Origin: Paenibacillus xylanexedens
GTDB taxonomy: Bacteria; Bacillota; Bacilli; Paenibacillales; Paenibacillaceae
DNA length: 64,000 nt
NCBI RefSeq assembly: GCF_007676705.1
Contig: NZ_VEBF01000010.1
Span: 88,818-152,817 of the forward strand
Reading direction: 5' to 3'
In this document: piece by piece, positions 45,155-53,338 of the stretch
Layout: each line of letters starts with the position of its first letter
How positions within the stretch are numbered: the first letter of the stretch is position 1
Notes under the pieces: generated by a model
The model's database searches: none
Told to the model about the DNA's origin: nothing
Seen by the model: only the letters and a program-made list of their open reading frames with translations
Translations under genes and position numbers: made by a program

Positions 45155-47413
45155 CTATTCTTCGGGTGCTCGGTGTTCACGTTTCAAACGTCGATAATCT
45201 CCTGGTGTAATCCCCGTTACCCGCTTAAATACACGCCCCAAAGTAATCCCGTTGGCATACCCTACCTTCAGGGCAATGTCCTGTAATGAATGATCCGTTT
45301 TTATAAGCAACTGTTCCGTTTCCTTCATGCGAAGCTCTGTAACAAAATCAACAAACTTCATGTTGAATTCTGTCTTGAACAAATAACTCGCATGTTTGCC
45401 CGTAATCTGGAATCGATCACTCAAATGCTTCAATGAAAGATCCGGATTTGCGAACTGCTCTTCAATATAATTTTTCATTTCGTTAACCATCGCTTTGTAG
45501 CTCTTGGTTTCGGTTACCGCTACATATGTTCTGAACAGATCCGTCAGATTATCGAACAGAAGACCTTTGACATCTTGGAGTGTCTCTGCTTCTTCCATCA
45601 ACTGTAGCCATTTGTTAATATTCTCTTCTGACAGTGCCTCCTGCAGCTCTTCCGACATCATGGCCACTTCTCTGCTGAGCATCTGTAGCATCGCCTGGAT
45701 CAGGGAATGAATCTCATCATCCGGCAGCTTATTTTGTTCAAACGCTGTAAATATTTCCTCCAGTTGATCACGCCACTGGGTGCTGGACATCCGGAATCGT
45801 TTCACGAAGTCGGCAATCATCTGCAGATACGTGTAGGTATCCAGCAATGGATGCTGGTGTTCTCCACACTCCGCCTGACCCACATCCCCATTCATTAACA
45901 GTTTACGTTGCATCACTGCCTCAGCGGCCGTATAGGACTCCCGAATCGAACCTATCCCTTCAGCAATAGGCCCGATGCCAAATCGTAAGGAAATACGCAG
46001 GTTTTGTTCAACCCATGATTTACACTCCTCCGCCACAACGCGAATCTGTCCGGCCATATCCTTGTTATCCCGCTGTTCTTTAAACACAAAGAGGATTGCG
46101 ATACGATCTGCACTGATCCATTCTGTCCAGCACTGTACACCTGTATTGCGGGACAGCTCTTGCAGAACATTCATTAAGGCAAATTTCAAAGTGTTCTGCT
46201 CGCCTCTCGTATACCTCTCCTGAAATCCCTTCTCATAGCGGTTAATCTCACCAACCACAACAATAAAACGTGATGAATCATGTACCTCATCCAGCGGGGA
46301 TAGCTCCCTTAGCTGTTCAGCAGCATGATCCGTATGTTCCCCATGCAGCAAAGCATTAAACAGCTTACTGCGTTGCATAAGTACATTTTCTCTACTCTTC
46401 TTATCATAATCCATCATATGATTGATCAGATTCTCAAGCACACCATCAATCATCTTCATCTCATCGGTACGAACACCGGAATGTTCGAAAGCCCGAATCT
46501 GATGTGATTCGATCCGGTTCATGATGATCTGAATAGGCTTGTAGTTACGACGAGTAATATACACGATATAGACAATTGCACAGAGGACAGTCACAATGGC
46601 AATGATCACCCACACATAGGACACAACAGATACCCAGCCGAACAAGTTCCCTGCCTTGATTCCGCTCGATAATGTCCAACCCAGTCTTTCCAGGGGTAAG
46701 TTATTCAGCTCTTGTCCATCTACTGAACCTTCCCCATCAGAATGTGCGTTATATACCACTTGGCCATCGCGATCCGTAATTGTCAGAAATGACAGTTGCC
46801 CATTGACCATACTGTCTACACTTTGCTCGATGCTACTCATCTTGATATTAATGACCAGGGTTCCTTGGGATCCAAAAGGTAAAGGCATATCTTTATTTAT
46901 GGTTAACACCCGAATAGGGGTACGTTGTACAGATTCAGCATCAAATTCCCGAACGGGCTGCCAGCCCGATCCAGTTGACCCTTTAGCCATTTGATCAATC
47001 CATGCCTTATCAGAGAAACTCTCCACTTCTCTGGAGCCACTTACCGTCAAAACATGTTTATTTCTCTTGTCATATAGATAGATGGATTGAATCCATGAGG
47101 AAGAATTGGTCATCTCACGCAAACTCTGTGCAATGGTATACACGGTATCCGAGCTGGTTTGGCTTGTATTATTAAAATAAAGTTTATAGGCCTGCTGACT
47201 CTGCACCGTTTCCAGGATGGATAGTTCAATATCTCTGATCGTGCGATCTACCGTGTCCAACAGATAACTGGAGGAAATCCGGTCTGCTTTTCGGGTTTCC
47301 TCCCTGGAGATATCATTAATAAATACAAACGCGATAAAAATGAGTATGGTCACGGTAAGAAAAAAAATCGGGAAATATGAAAAGAGTAACCGATAATACC
47401 AATTACGAGACAA
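45155..47413 (-). CDS. Membrane-anchored AraC-type sensor regulator
   Basis: A roughly 752-residue one-component regulator. An N-terminal membrane helix (FSYFPIFFLTVTILIFIAFV), an extracellular sensor of about 240 residues (dCache-like) and a second helix (about 270-290, VWVIIAIVTVLCAIVYIVYI) are followed by a cytoplasmic linker. The C-terminal AraC HTH pair is LSLKHLSDRFQITGKHASYL and DIALKVGYANGITLGRVF, ending GITPGDYRR. Such proteins sit beside Paenibacillus LplB/YtcP transporters and switch them on when the outside sugar is sensed. The best start is TTG at 47413, following GAGGAGTGGGG; a TTG ten codons upstream is the alternative. Confidence 0.88.
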   Translation of the reverse strand: MSRNWYYRLLFSYFPIFFLTVTILIFIAFVFINDISREETRKADRISSSYLLDTVDRTIRDIELSILETVQSQQAYKLYFNNTSQTSSDTVYTIAQSLREMTNSSSWIQSIYLYDKRNKHVLTVSGSREVESFSDKAWIDQMAKGSTGSGWQPVREFDAESVQRTPIRVLTINKDMPLPFGSQGTLVINIKMSSIEQSVDSMVNGQLSFLTITDRDGQVVYNAHSDGEGSVDGQELNNLPLERLGWTLSSGIKAGNLFGWVSVVSYVWVIIAIVTVLCAIVYIVYITRRNYKPIQIIMNRIESHQIRAFEHSGVRTDEMKMIDGVLENLINHMMDYDKKSRENVLMQRSKLFNALLHGEHTDHAAEQLRELSPLDEVHDSSRFIVVVGEINRYEKGFQERYTRGEQNTLKFALMNVLQELSRNTGVQCWTEWISADRIAILFVFKEQRDNKDMAGQIRVVAEECKSWVEQNLRISLRFGIGPIAEGIGSIRESYTAAEAVMQRKLLMNGDVGQAECGEHQHPLLDTYTYLQMIADFVKRFRMSSTQWRDQLEEIFTAFEQNKLPDDEIHSLIQAMLQMLSREVAMMSEELQEALSEENINKWLQLMEEAETLQDVKGLLFDNLTDLFRTYVAVTETKSYKAMVNEMKNYIEEQFANPDLSLKHLSDRFQITGKHASYLFKTEFNMKFVDFVTELRMKETEQLLIKTDHSLQDIALKVGYANGITLGRVFKRVTGITPGDYRRLKREHRAPEE

Positions 47414-47590
47414 TAGACCCCACTCCTCACTCCACGATGCCAATATTCATCAGCCGTGGTTCTACTGTTCAGCATCCGTCACACCTCTGGGATGAACTTC
47501 TTATATGATAACGCTATCATAACTAATTTTATGTTATTATAGCACAAGCCTCCGAGCAGTAATGCAAGAATTGAATTCCTAAAGGCAAAA

Positions 47591-47634
47591 CAAAAAAACC
47601 GTGCTGAGCAGGTAAGCAACTCAGACACGGAACA
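47591..47634 (-). terminator. Terminator of the prs gene / his cluster
   Basis: On the minus strand CCGTG.CTGAG, loop, CTCAG.ACGG followed by seven T. Confidence 0.88.
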
Positions 47635-47671
47635 ACTAATCAAGCTTAGCAATATTTAATACCTCGATGCG

Positions 47672-48619
47672 CTAAATTCCAGAATCCTTAAACAATGTAG
47701 CCATGGAACCACCATCCACAATAATGCGTACGGCGCGGGCCAGCATTGGCGCAACAGGTAACACTTTGAAGCATTCAGGGTGGTCATCTGGCAGTGCGAT
47801 CGAGTCCGTAACCACCACCTCTTCAATAGACGGGTGATTCAATTTACTCACTGCCCCATCCGAGAACAATCCGTGTGTTGCACATACATATACATTTTTG
47901 GACCCACGTTCCTTCAACCCTTCCACGACATTCAGAATAGTCGTTCCGGTATCGATCAGATCCTCAATAATAATAGGTGTCCGGCCTTCGACATCACCAA
48001 TGACATGGGTAATTACGGATTCATTATGGCTTGGCCGTTTCTTGATCATGATGGCAAATGGAGAATCCAGACGATTCGCCAGCTTCTCTGCCATCGATGC
48101 TCGTCCCGCATCTGGGGAGACCACGACAGGGTTCTCGATGCCTTTACTTAACAGATAATCACTAATCAGATCCAGCGATGTCATATGGTCAACTGGAATA
48201 TTGAAGAATCCCTGAATGGCCGCTGCGTGCAGATCGATTGTAACTACCCGGTTGGCCCCAGCTGTAGTTAATACATCTGCTACCATCTTGGCCGAGATCG
48301 GCTCCCGAGGAGCAGATTTACGCTCTTGACGAGCATAGCCATAATACGGAACAATGATGTTCACTGTACGTGCAGAAGCCCTCTTCGCGGCATCAATCAT
48401 CACAAGCAATTCAACAAACAGCTCATTGATCGGATGAGACAACGACTGTACCAGAAACACATCACAATTACGGATCGTTTCTTCATAATGAACGTATATT
48501 TCTCCGCTCTTGAACCGGGACAGCTTGATCTTGCCCAGTTGTACTCCCAGCTTGTCACATACCTGTTCTGCCAGCTTAGGGTTCGATGAACCGGAAAAAA
48601 TACGTAACGAATGCTGCAT
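47672..48619 (-). CDS. prs: Ribose-phosphate pyrophosphokinase, divergent paralogue beside the his operon
   Basis: A 315-residue PRPP synthetase. It has IFSGSSNPKLAEQVCDKLGV, the flexible loop PYYGYARQERKSAPREPISA, the catalytic-His region DLHAAAIQGFFNIPVDHM and the PRPP loop IIIEDLIDTGTTILN. The loop is DTGTT where the usual enzyme has DTAGT, and SPDAGRASMAEKLA replaces SPD.GG..RAR, so this is not the canonical copy. PRPP is the first substrate of HisG, encoded upstream. The start ATG 48619 has GGGAGGG; an upstream in-frame extension is rejected. It may be read from the his operon and from its own promoter. Confidence 0.9.
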   Translation of the reverse strand: MQHSLRIFSGSSNPKLAEQVCDKLGVQLGKIKLSRFKSGEIYVHYEETIRNCDVFLVQSLSHPINELFVELLVMIDAAKRASARTVNIIVPYYGYARQERKSAPREPISAKMVADVLTTAGANRVVTIDLHAAAIQGFFNIPVDHMTSLDLISDYLLSKGIENPVVVSPDAGRASMAEKLANRLDSPFAIMIKKRPSHNESVITHVIGDVEGRTPIIIEDLIDTGTTILNVVEGLKERGSKNVYVCATHGLFSDGAVSKLNHPSIEEVVVTDSIALPDDHPECFKVLPVAPMLARAVRIIVDGGSMATLFKDSGI

Positions 48620-48683
48620 AATGCCCTCCCGAGGGTTGAAGTCCCTATATAATCCCTTATCTAAAAGGTTATTTCCTACCCTC

Positions 48684-48712
48684 ATTATACTCCACTGGCT
48701 TATACATTTAAA
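48684..48712 (-). promoter_or_regulatory. Candidate promoter of prs
   Basis: On the minus strand TTTAAA, 17 bases, TATAAT, overlapping the end of the histidinol-phosphatase gene, about 65 bases before prs. Confidence 0.5.
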
Positions 48713-49524
48713 GGAATGAACGAGCGATGACGGCCTTCAAAAACAGCGACTTCCGTACAGCCCAGCTCACGCAAGAGAGCCTCTGCTTCAGGCAAGTAAT
48801 CCCCCAGCTTCAGTGGGTCATGTGCATCAGAGCCCATGGTTAATGGAATACCCAAGCGAATAGCTTCCGTCAGCATCCTGCGACTAGGAAACATCTCTGC
48901 ACACGGTTTCGATAACCCGGAAGCATTCAGCTCCATGGCGCAGCCACTTTTTGCAATAGCCTGCAGCGCTGCGTTCTCCAGTGAAATACGTTCTTCTGTC
49001 TGCTCCGCTGAAGGAACAAAGCCGAAGCGTTTAATGACATCCGTATGGCCCATAATATCGTACATGCCCGTGGCAGCTGCTTTGCTTACGGCATCGTAGT
49101 ACTGACGATATACTTCAAGTACGTCTTTGCCCTCCCAATGATGGGTCTGGCGGAAGTCCGTAATGTCCCATTCCCCGAGGAAATGAACCGAGCCAATCAC
49201 ATAGTCCCATGGATAACGCTCAATGATCGCACGGATCTCTGCTTCCCAGCCTTCAATATAGTCACCTTCCAAGCCAACACGTACGTCAATCTGCCCACGG
49301 TAACGTTCTTTCAAGGAGAAGCACTCTTCCACGTAACGCGGCAGTTCATCCATAGGCATCGCCATTTCCGGATAATATTGAGCCGGATCCACATGCAACA
49401 AGGGCATGTGATCGGACAATCCAATCTGGGATAGCCCGATCTCCACACCGCGTTGCACGTATTCCTCCAGTTTGCCGACTGCATGTCCACACCGCTCATG
49501 GTGTGTGTGATAGTCTATACGCAC
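48700..49524 (-). CDS. hisJ: Histidinol-phosphatase, PHP family (HisJ/HisK type)
   Basis: A 274-residue metal-dependent phosphatase. PHP motifs are RIDYHTHHERCGHA (residues 2-15), SDHMPL, the GLEGDYI region, GSVHFLG, DIMGHTDVIKRFG and GSDAHDP. It removes phosphate from L-histidinol phosphate, the penultimate step of histidine synthesis. The start is GTG 49524 with AGGAGG upstream; it lies 12 bases after hisIE. With it the cluster holds all enzymes from PRPP to histidine except the transaminase HisC, which is not in this window. Confidence 0.92.
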   Translation of the reverse strand: MRIDYHTHHERCGHAVGKLEEYVQRGVEIGLSQIGLSDHMPLLHVDPAQYYPEMAMPMDELPRYVEECFSLKERYRGQIDVRVGLEGDYIEGWEAEIRAIIERYPWDYVIGSVHFLGEWDITDFRQTHHWEGKDVLEVYRQYYDAVSKAAATGMYDIMGHTDVIKRFGFVPSAEQTEERISLENAALQAIAKSGCAMELNASGLSKPCAEMFPSRRMLTEAIRLGIPLTMGSDAHDPLKLGDYLPEAEALLRELGCTEVAVFEGRHRSFIPLNV

Positions 49525-49536
49525 GATACTCGCCTC

Positions 49537-50265
49537 CTAATCGCGGCGAGGCCGTTCATGACGGCGGCTCAGCTCTGACATAATGTCGTCCAGCGGCAGC
49601 TTACGCTCTTGTAAGAGGACGAGCAGGTGATACATCAGGTCACTGACTTCCAGGCGAAGCTCGTCATTATCTTTATTTTTGGCGGCGATGATCGTCTCGG
49701 ACGCTTCTTCACCGATTTTCTTCAGGATTTTATCTACACCTTTATCAAACAGATACGTTGTATATGCACCCTCAGGGCGCTCACGTTCACGCTCTGCAAT
49801 AACCGATTCCAGTTCAGCCAATACCTTAAAGCGACTTTCGGAACTGGAGCTTGCAGCATTCGCACCCACTCTATCCGAAGCCTTATCTGCCGATTTCTCT
49901 GGCAAACCAATAATCTCATTATGGAAACAAGTTACCGCACCTGTATGGCAAGCAGGACCATTTGGTTTGACCTCAACCAACAAGGTGTCGCCGTCACAAT
50001 CATATTTCAGGGAAGTAATCGTCTGCACGTTGCCGGATGTTGCACCTTTATGCCACAACTCCTGACGCGAGCGCGACCAGAACCAGGTCTCACCGGATTC
50101 CAGCGACAACTTTAGGGATTCGCGATTCATATAAGCCATCATTAAGACTTCCCGTGTATCCACATCCTGCACAATTGCAGGAATCAAACCATCACTCCAA
50201 CGAATGTGCTCCACAACCTGTTCCAAGGACAGCTGTTCCTTGATTTCATCGCTCACTTTAGTCAC
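49537..50265 (-). CDS. hisIE: Bifunctional phosphoribosyl-AMP cyclohydrolase / phosphoribosyl-ATP pyrophosphatase
   Basis: A 242-residue fusion. Residues about 10-115 are the cyclohydrolase (MMAYMNRESLKLSLESGETW, WSRSRQELWHKGATSGN, CDGDTLL, GPACHTG zinc/Mg cysteines). A Ser/Ala-rich linker follows, then the pyrophosphatase helical domain (IGEEASETIIAAKNKDNDEL, EVSDLMYHLLVLL). It performs steps two and three of the pathway. The GTG start overlaps the hisF stop by eight bases. Confidence 0.95.
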   Translation of the reverse strand: MTKVSDEIKEQLSLEQVVEHIRWSDGLIPAIVQDVDTREVLMMAYMNRESLKLSLESGETWFWSRSRQELWHKGATSGNVQTITSLKYDCDGDTLLVEVKPNGPACHTGAVTCFHNEIIGLPEKSADKASDRVGANAASSSSESRFKVLAELESVIAERERERPEGAYTTYLFDKGVDKILKKIGEEASETIIAAKNKDNDELRLEVSDLMYHLLVLLQERKLPLDDIMSELSRRHERPRRD

Positions 50266-51019
50266 GGATCTCCACCCCTTGTTCTCTCAAATGTTGTTTT
50301 AGCACCGGTACGGCGATTTCTTTGTAATGGAAAATCGTTGCGGCCAGACCCGCGTCCGCTTTGCCTGAGGTGAATACATCATAAAAATGAGATTCCTTGC
50401 CCGCACCGCCCGATGCGATGACTGGAATACGCACAGATTTGGATACCGCTGCCGTCAGCTTCAGATCAAAACCGTCTTTTGTTCCATCCGCGTCCATACT
50501 GGTTAGCAGAATCTCTCCCGCGCCTAATGTCTCAGCTTGCTTAACCCATTCCAGTGCCTTGATTCCGGAAGGTTTCCGTCCACCATGCGTGTAGACCTCC
50601 CACTCGCCCCAAGCCTCGTTATACTTGGCATCAATCGCTACCACAATGCATTGCGATCCGAAGCGACGTGCGCCATCGGCAATCAACTGTGGATTAAGTA
50701 CCGCCGCTGTATTCACTGCAATCTTGTCTGCCCCTGCACGGAGAATACGCTTCATATCCTCCACCTTGGAGATGCCACCGCCTACGGTGAAAGGAATAGC
50801 AATCTCGCCTGCCGTCTGCCGCACGACTTCTTCCATCGTTTCGCGACCTTCTACCGAAGCGGAGATATCGAGAAATACCAATTCGTCAGCGCCCTCGCGG
50901 TCATATAGCGCCGCCAGCTCTACCGGATCACCCGCATCGCGGAGATTAACGAAGTTGACGCCTTTGACGACCCGGCCGTCCTTCACGTCCAGACAGGGGA
51001 TGATTCTTTTTGCCAGCAT
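50258..51019 (-). CDS. hisF: Imidazole glycerol phosphate synthase, cyclase subunit
   Basis: A 253-residue (beta/alpha)8 protein. It has the N-terminal RIIPCLDVKDGRVVKGVNF with catalytic Asp11, PFTVGGGISKVEDMKRIL, LTSMDADGTKDGFD (second catalytic Asp) and VIASGGAGKESHF. It joins PRFAR and ammonia delivered by HisH to make imidazole glycerol phosphate and AICAR. The start ATG 51019 follows AGAGGAAGAGG, 30 bases after hisA. Confidence 0.97.
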   Translation of the reverse strand: MLAKRIIPCLDVKDGRVVKGVNFVNLRDAGDPVELAALYDREGADELVFLDISASVEGRETMEEVVRQTAGEIAIPFTVGGGISKVEDMKRILRAGADKIAVNTAAVLNPQLIADGARRFGSQCIVVAIDAKYNEAWGEWEVYTHGGRKPSGIKALEWVKQAETLGAGEILLTSMDADGTKDGFDLKLTAAVSKSVRIPVIASGGAGKESHFYDVFTSGKADAGLAATIFHYKEIAVPVLKQHLREQGVEIRD

Positions 51020-51049
51020 GCTACCTCTTCCTCTCTACCCGAATATCCT

Positions 51050-51784
51050 CTACTTGTTTACCGCACGTACTGCTTCAGACAGATCGATGCTTCCAGTATA
51101 CAGCGCTTTGCCCACGATTGCTCCTCCAACACCATCATCGGCATGACGACTCAGACGAAGCAGATCATCCATTACACTCACACCACCGGAAGCAATAACC
51201 GTCCGTCCACTCGCCTTGGCAAGAGATACAATCGCTTCTACGTTAGGACCCTGCATCATGCCATCACGGGATATATCCGTAAAGATAAACGTTTCTGCAC
51301 CATATGCCGCCAGTTCCTTCGCGAGTACCTCTGCCTGTACTTCAGATGTTTCAAGCCATCCGCGGGTTGCCACGTAACCATTACGTGCATCGATACCAAT
51401 TGCCACTTTGTCCCCGTAACGTCCCAGTACTTCCTCTGTAAAAGCACGATCCTCAATCGCTGCTGTCCCAATGATCAGTCGGCTAACACCCAGACCCAGC
51501 AAACGCTCAACGTCCGCTACCGTACGAAGTCCGCCACCAACCTGAACGGGTACGTTCACAGCCGAGGCAATCCGTCCGATCAGTTCATCATTAACGGGAT
51601 GCCCCGCTTTCGCACCATCCAGATCCACCAGATGGACGTATGTACCGCCTTGCTTCTCCCAGGATAGAGCCACTTGAACCGGGTCATCATTATACACGGT
51701 CTCCTGATTATAATCTCCCTGCACCAGTCTTACACATTTGCCGTCCCGGATATCAATCGCCGGATATAGGATAAAAGATGACAT
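51050..51784 (-). CDS. hisA: ProFAR isomerase
   Basis: A 244-residue TIM barrel homologous to HisF. It has LYPAIDIRDGKCVRLVQGDY with the catalytic Asp, VQVGGGLRTVADVERLLGLG, TDISRDGMMQGPN and IASGGVSVMDDL. It opens the ribose of ProFAR. AGGAGG is five bases before the ATG. Unlike the other his genes it is separated from its upstream neighbour hisH by about 290 bases. Confidence 0.97.
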   Translation of the reverse strand: MSSFILYPAIDIRDGKCVRLVQGDYNQETVYNDDPVQVALSWEKQGGTYVHLVDLDGAKAGHPVNDELIGRIASAVNVPVQVGGGLRTVADVERLLGLGVSRLIIGTAAIEDRAFTEEVLGRYGDKVAIGIDARNGYVATRGWLETSEVQAEVLAKELAAYGAETFIFTDISRDGMMQGPNVEAIVSLAKASGRTVIASGGVSVMDDLLRLSRHADDGVGGAIVGKALYTGSIDLSEAVRAVNK

Positions 51785-52078
51785 ACAAGGCCTCCTGAAT
51801 ATTGATTAGATTTGTACGCTTATTACAAACTGACGATATGAATTCTATCGGTACGCTGGATTTCGTGCCCGCGTGTTTAACTTCAGGTATTTTATAAATT
51901 AGAAGAGACGAGCAATGCTCACATACCGGGTATGCTATGTTTAACACTTCGTAGCAGTGTATCACTCCGTCTCGGATCATATGAATTATACTCAGATCAC
52001 ACCTGTTTCTCTGGACTTGCGTAGACTATGTGTTCGCTCTCTTGCACCCGTCCTATTGTCCACGGATACCAGAGACAT
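51785..52078 (-). other. 294-base gap inside the his operon
   Basis: The other his genes here overlap or nearly touch apart from a 115-base gap between hisG and hisD. This gap holds a TATAAT hexamer on the minus strand (51985-51990) without a good -35, and a 7-bp inverted repeat (TCTCTGG/CCAGAGA, 52013-52073). No ORF with a ribosome site was found. It may be a secondary promoter for hisA-hisF-hisIE or the scar of a lost gene. Confidence 0.45.
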
Positions 52079-52705
52079 TTACCTTTGTACAGGCGCTCCT
52101 GTCAGAGCCAGAAAGTTACCGAGCAGCTTCATGCCAAGTTCGCCACTTTTCTCCGGGTGGAATTGCATGCCGAAGTTAGATCCTCTGCCTACAATGGCTG
52201 TAACCGGATGTCCGTAATCGGTCACTGCCAGCAGATCGTCCCTATTTTCAGTAAGTGCATGATAGGAATGGACAAAATAGACGTGACCTGCCTCAAGTCC
52301 CGTAAATAGCGGGTTTTCGGCGTGTAGGAATTCTAAACGGTTCCATCCCATATGAGGAACCTTCAGTTCTCCTGGTGCGAAACGCACCACTTTACCTGGC
52401 AGAATATCCAGTCCCACATGCTCGCCATGCTCTTCACTCGAGCTGAACAACAGCTGCATGCCCAGACAGATACCGAGCAGTGGCTTGGATCCGGCAGCGG
52501 CTTCCTTCACCACCGTATCTAGTCCACTCTCCCGCAGATGAACCATCGCATCACCAAAAGCACCTACGCCTGGCAGAATGACACCATCTGCGCTAAGAAT
52601 CTTTTCCCGGTCACCCGTGACCAGCGCTTCGTAGCCAAGACGTTCGACCGCTTTGCCGACGCTGTGCAGGTTCCCCATACCGTAATCGACAATTGCAATC
52701 GCCAT
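52079..52705 (-). CDS. hisH: Imidazole glycerol phosphate synthase, glutaminase subunit
   Basis: A 208-residue class I glutamine amidotransferase. It has IVDYGMGNLHSVGKAVERLG, the oxyanion strand LPGVGAFGDAM, the nucleophile Cys in LGICLGMQLLF, and His and Glu in GMQFHPEKSGELG. It supplies ammonia to HisF. It begins three bases after the hisB stop. Confidence 0.97.
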   Translation of the reverse strand: MAIAIVDYGMGNLHSVGKAVERLGYEALVTGDREKILSADGVILPGVGAFGDAMVHLRESGLDTVVKEAAAGSKPLLGICLGMQLLFSSSEEHGEHVGLDILPGKVVRFAPGELKVPHMGWNRLEFLHAENPLFTGLEAGHVYFVHSYHALTENRDDLLAVTDYGHPVTAIVGRGSNFGMQFHPEKSGELGMKLLGNFLALTGAPVQR

Positions 52706-52708
52706 CGT

Positions 52709-53338
52709 CTACAGCACTCCCTTCGTGGAAGGCACACCCGTTACACGTGGATCAATCATCGTTGCCTCATCCAGTGCACGTCCCAATGCCTTAAAGATCG
52801 CTTCAATCATGTGGTGGGTGTTCTGACCATAATGTACGATGACATGCAACGTAATCCGAGCTTCCAGCGCCAATTTCCACAGGAATTCATGCACCAACTC
52901 CGTGGAGAAACTGCCTACCTGTTGAGAAGGGTATTCTGCACGGTATTCAAAGTGAGGTCGGTTACTCACATCAATAATGACTTGAGCGAGCGCCTCGTCC
53001 ATCGGTACAAAAACACTGGCATAGCGCTTGATGCCACGTTTGTCACCCAAAGCTTCACGCAACGTCTGCCCCAGACAGATTCCGATATCTTCAACTGTGT
53101 GGTGATCATCGATGTCGATATCTCCGCGAGCCTGTACGTTCAGGTCGAATTGACCATGCTTCGTGAACAGATCCAGCATATGGTTCAGGAAGGGTACATC
53201 CGTTTCAATCGTAGATTGTCCAGTTCCATCTACAGTAAAAGCCAACTGGATATTGGTCTCGTTTGTTTTGCGGTCAACCTCTGCTTGGCGCACCGCGCCT
53301 TTGTTTTCAAGTTCCACACCATTATTTTGCTTATCCAT
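52709..53338 (-). CDS. hisB: Imidazoleglycerol-phosphate dehydratase
   Basis: A 209-residue Mn-dependent dehydratase of the monofunctional bacterial type. The metal-binding repeats are FLNHMLDLFTKHGQFDL, DIDDHHTVEDIGICLGQ and LVHEFLWKLALEARITLHV with HHMIEAIFKALGRAL. About 17 charged residues precede the conserved core, slightly longer than usual. Its ATG overlaps the hisD stop by eight bases (ATGGATAA). Confidence 0.96.
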   Translation of the reverse strand: MDKQNNGVELENKGAVRQAEVDRKTNETNIQLAFTVDGTGQSTIETDVPFLNHMLDLFTKHGQFDLNVQARGDIDIDDHHTVEDIGICLGQTLREALGDKRGIKRYASVFVPMDEALAQVIIDVSNRPHFEYRAEYPSQQVGSFSTELVHEFLWKLALEARITLHVIVHYGQNTHHMIEAIFKALGRALDEATMIDPRVTGVPSTKGVL

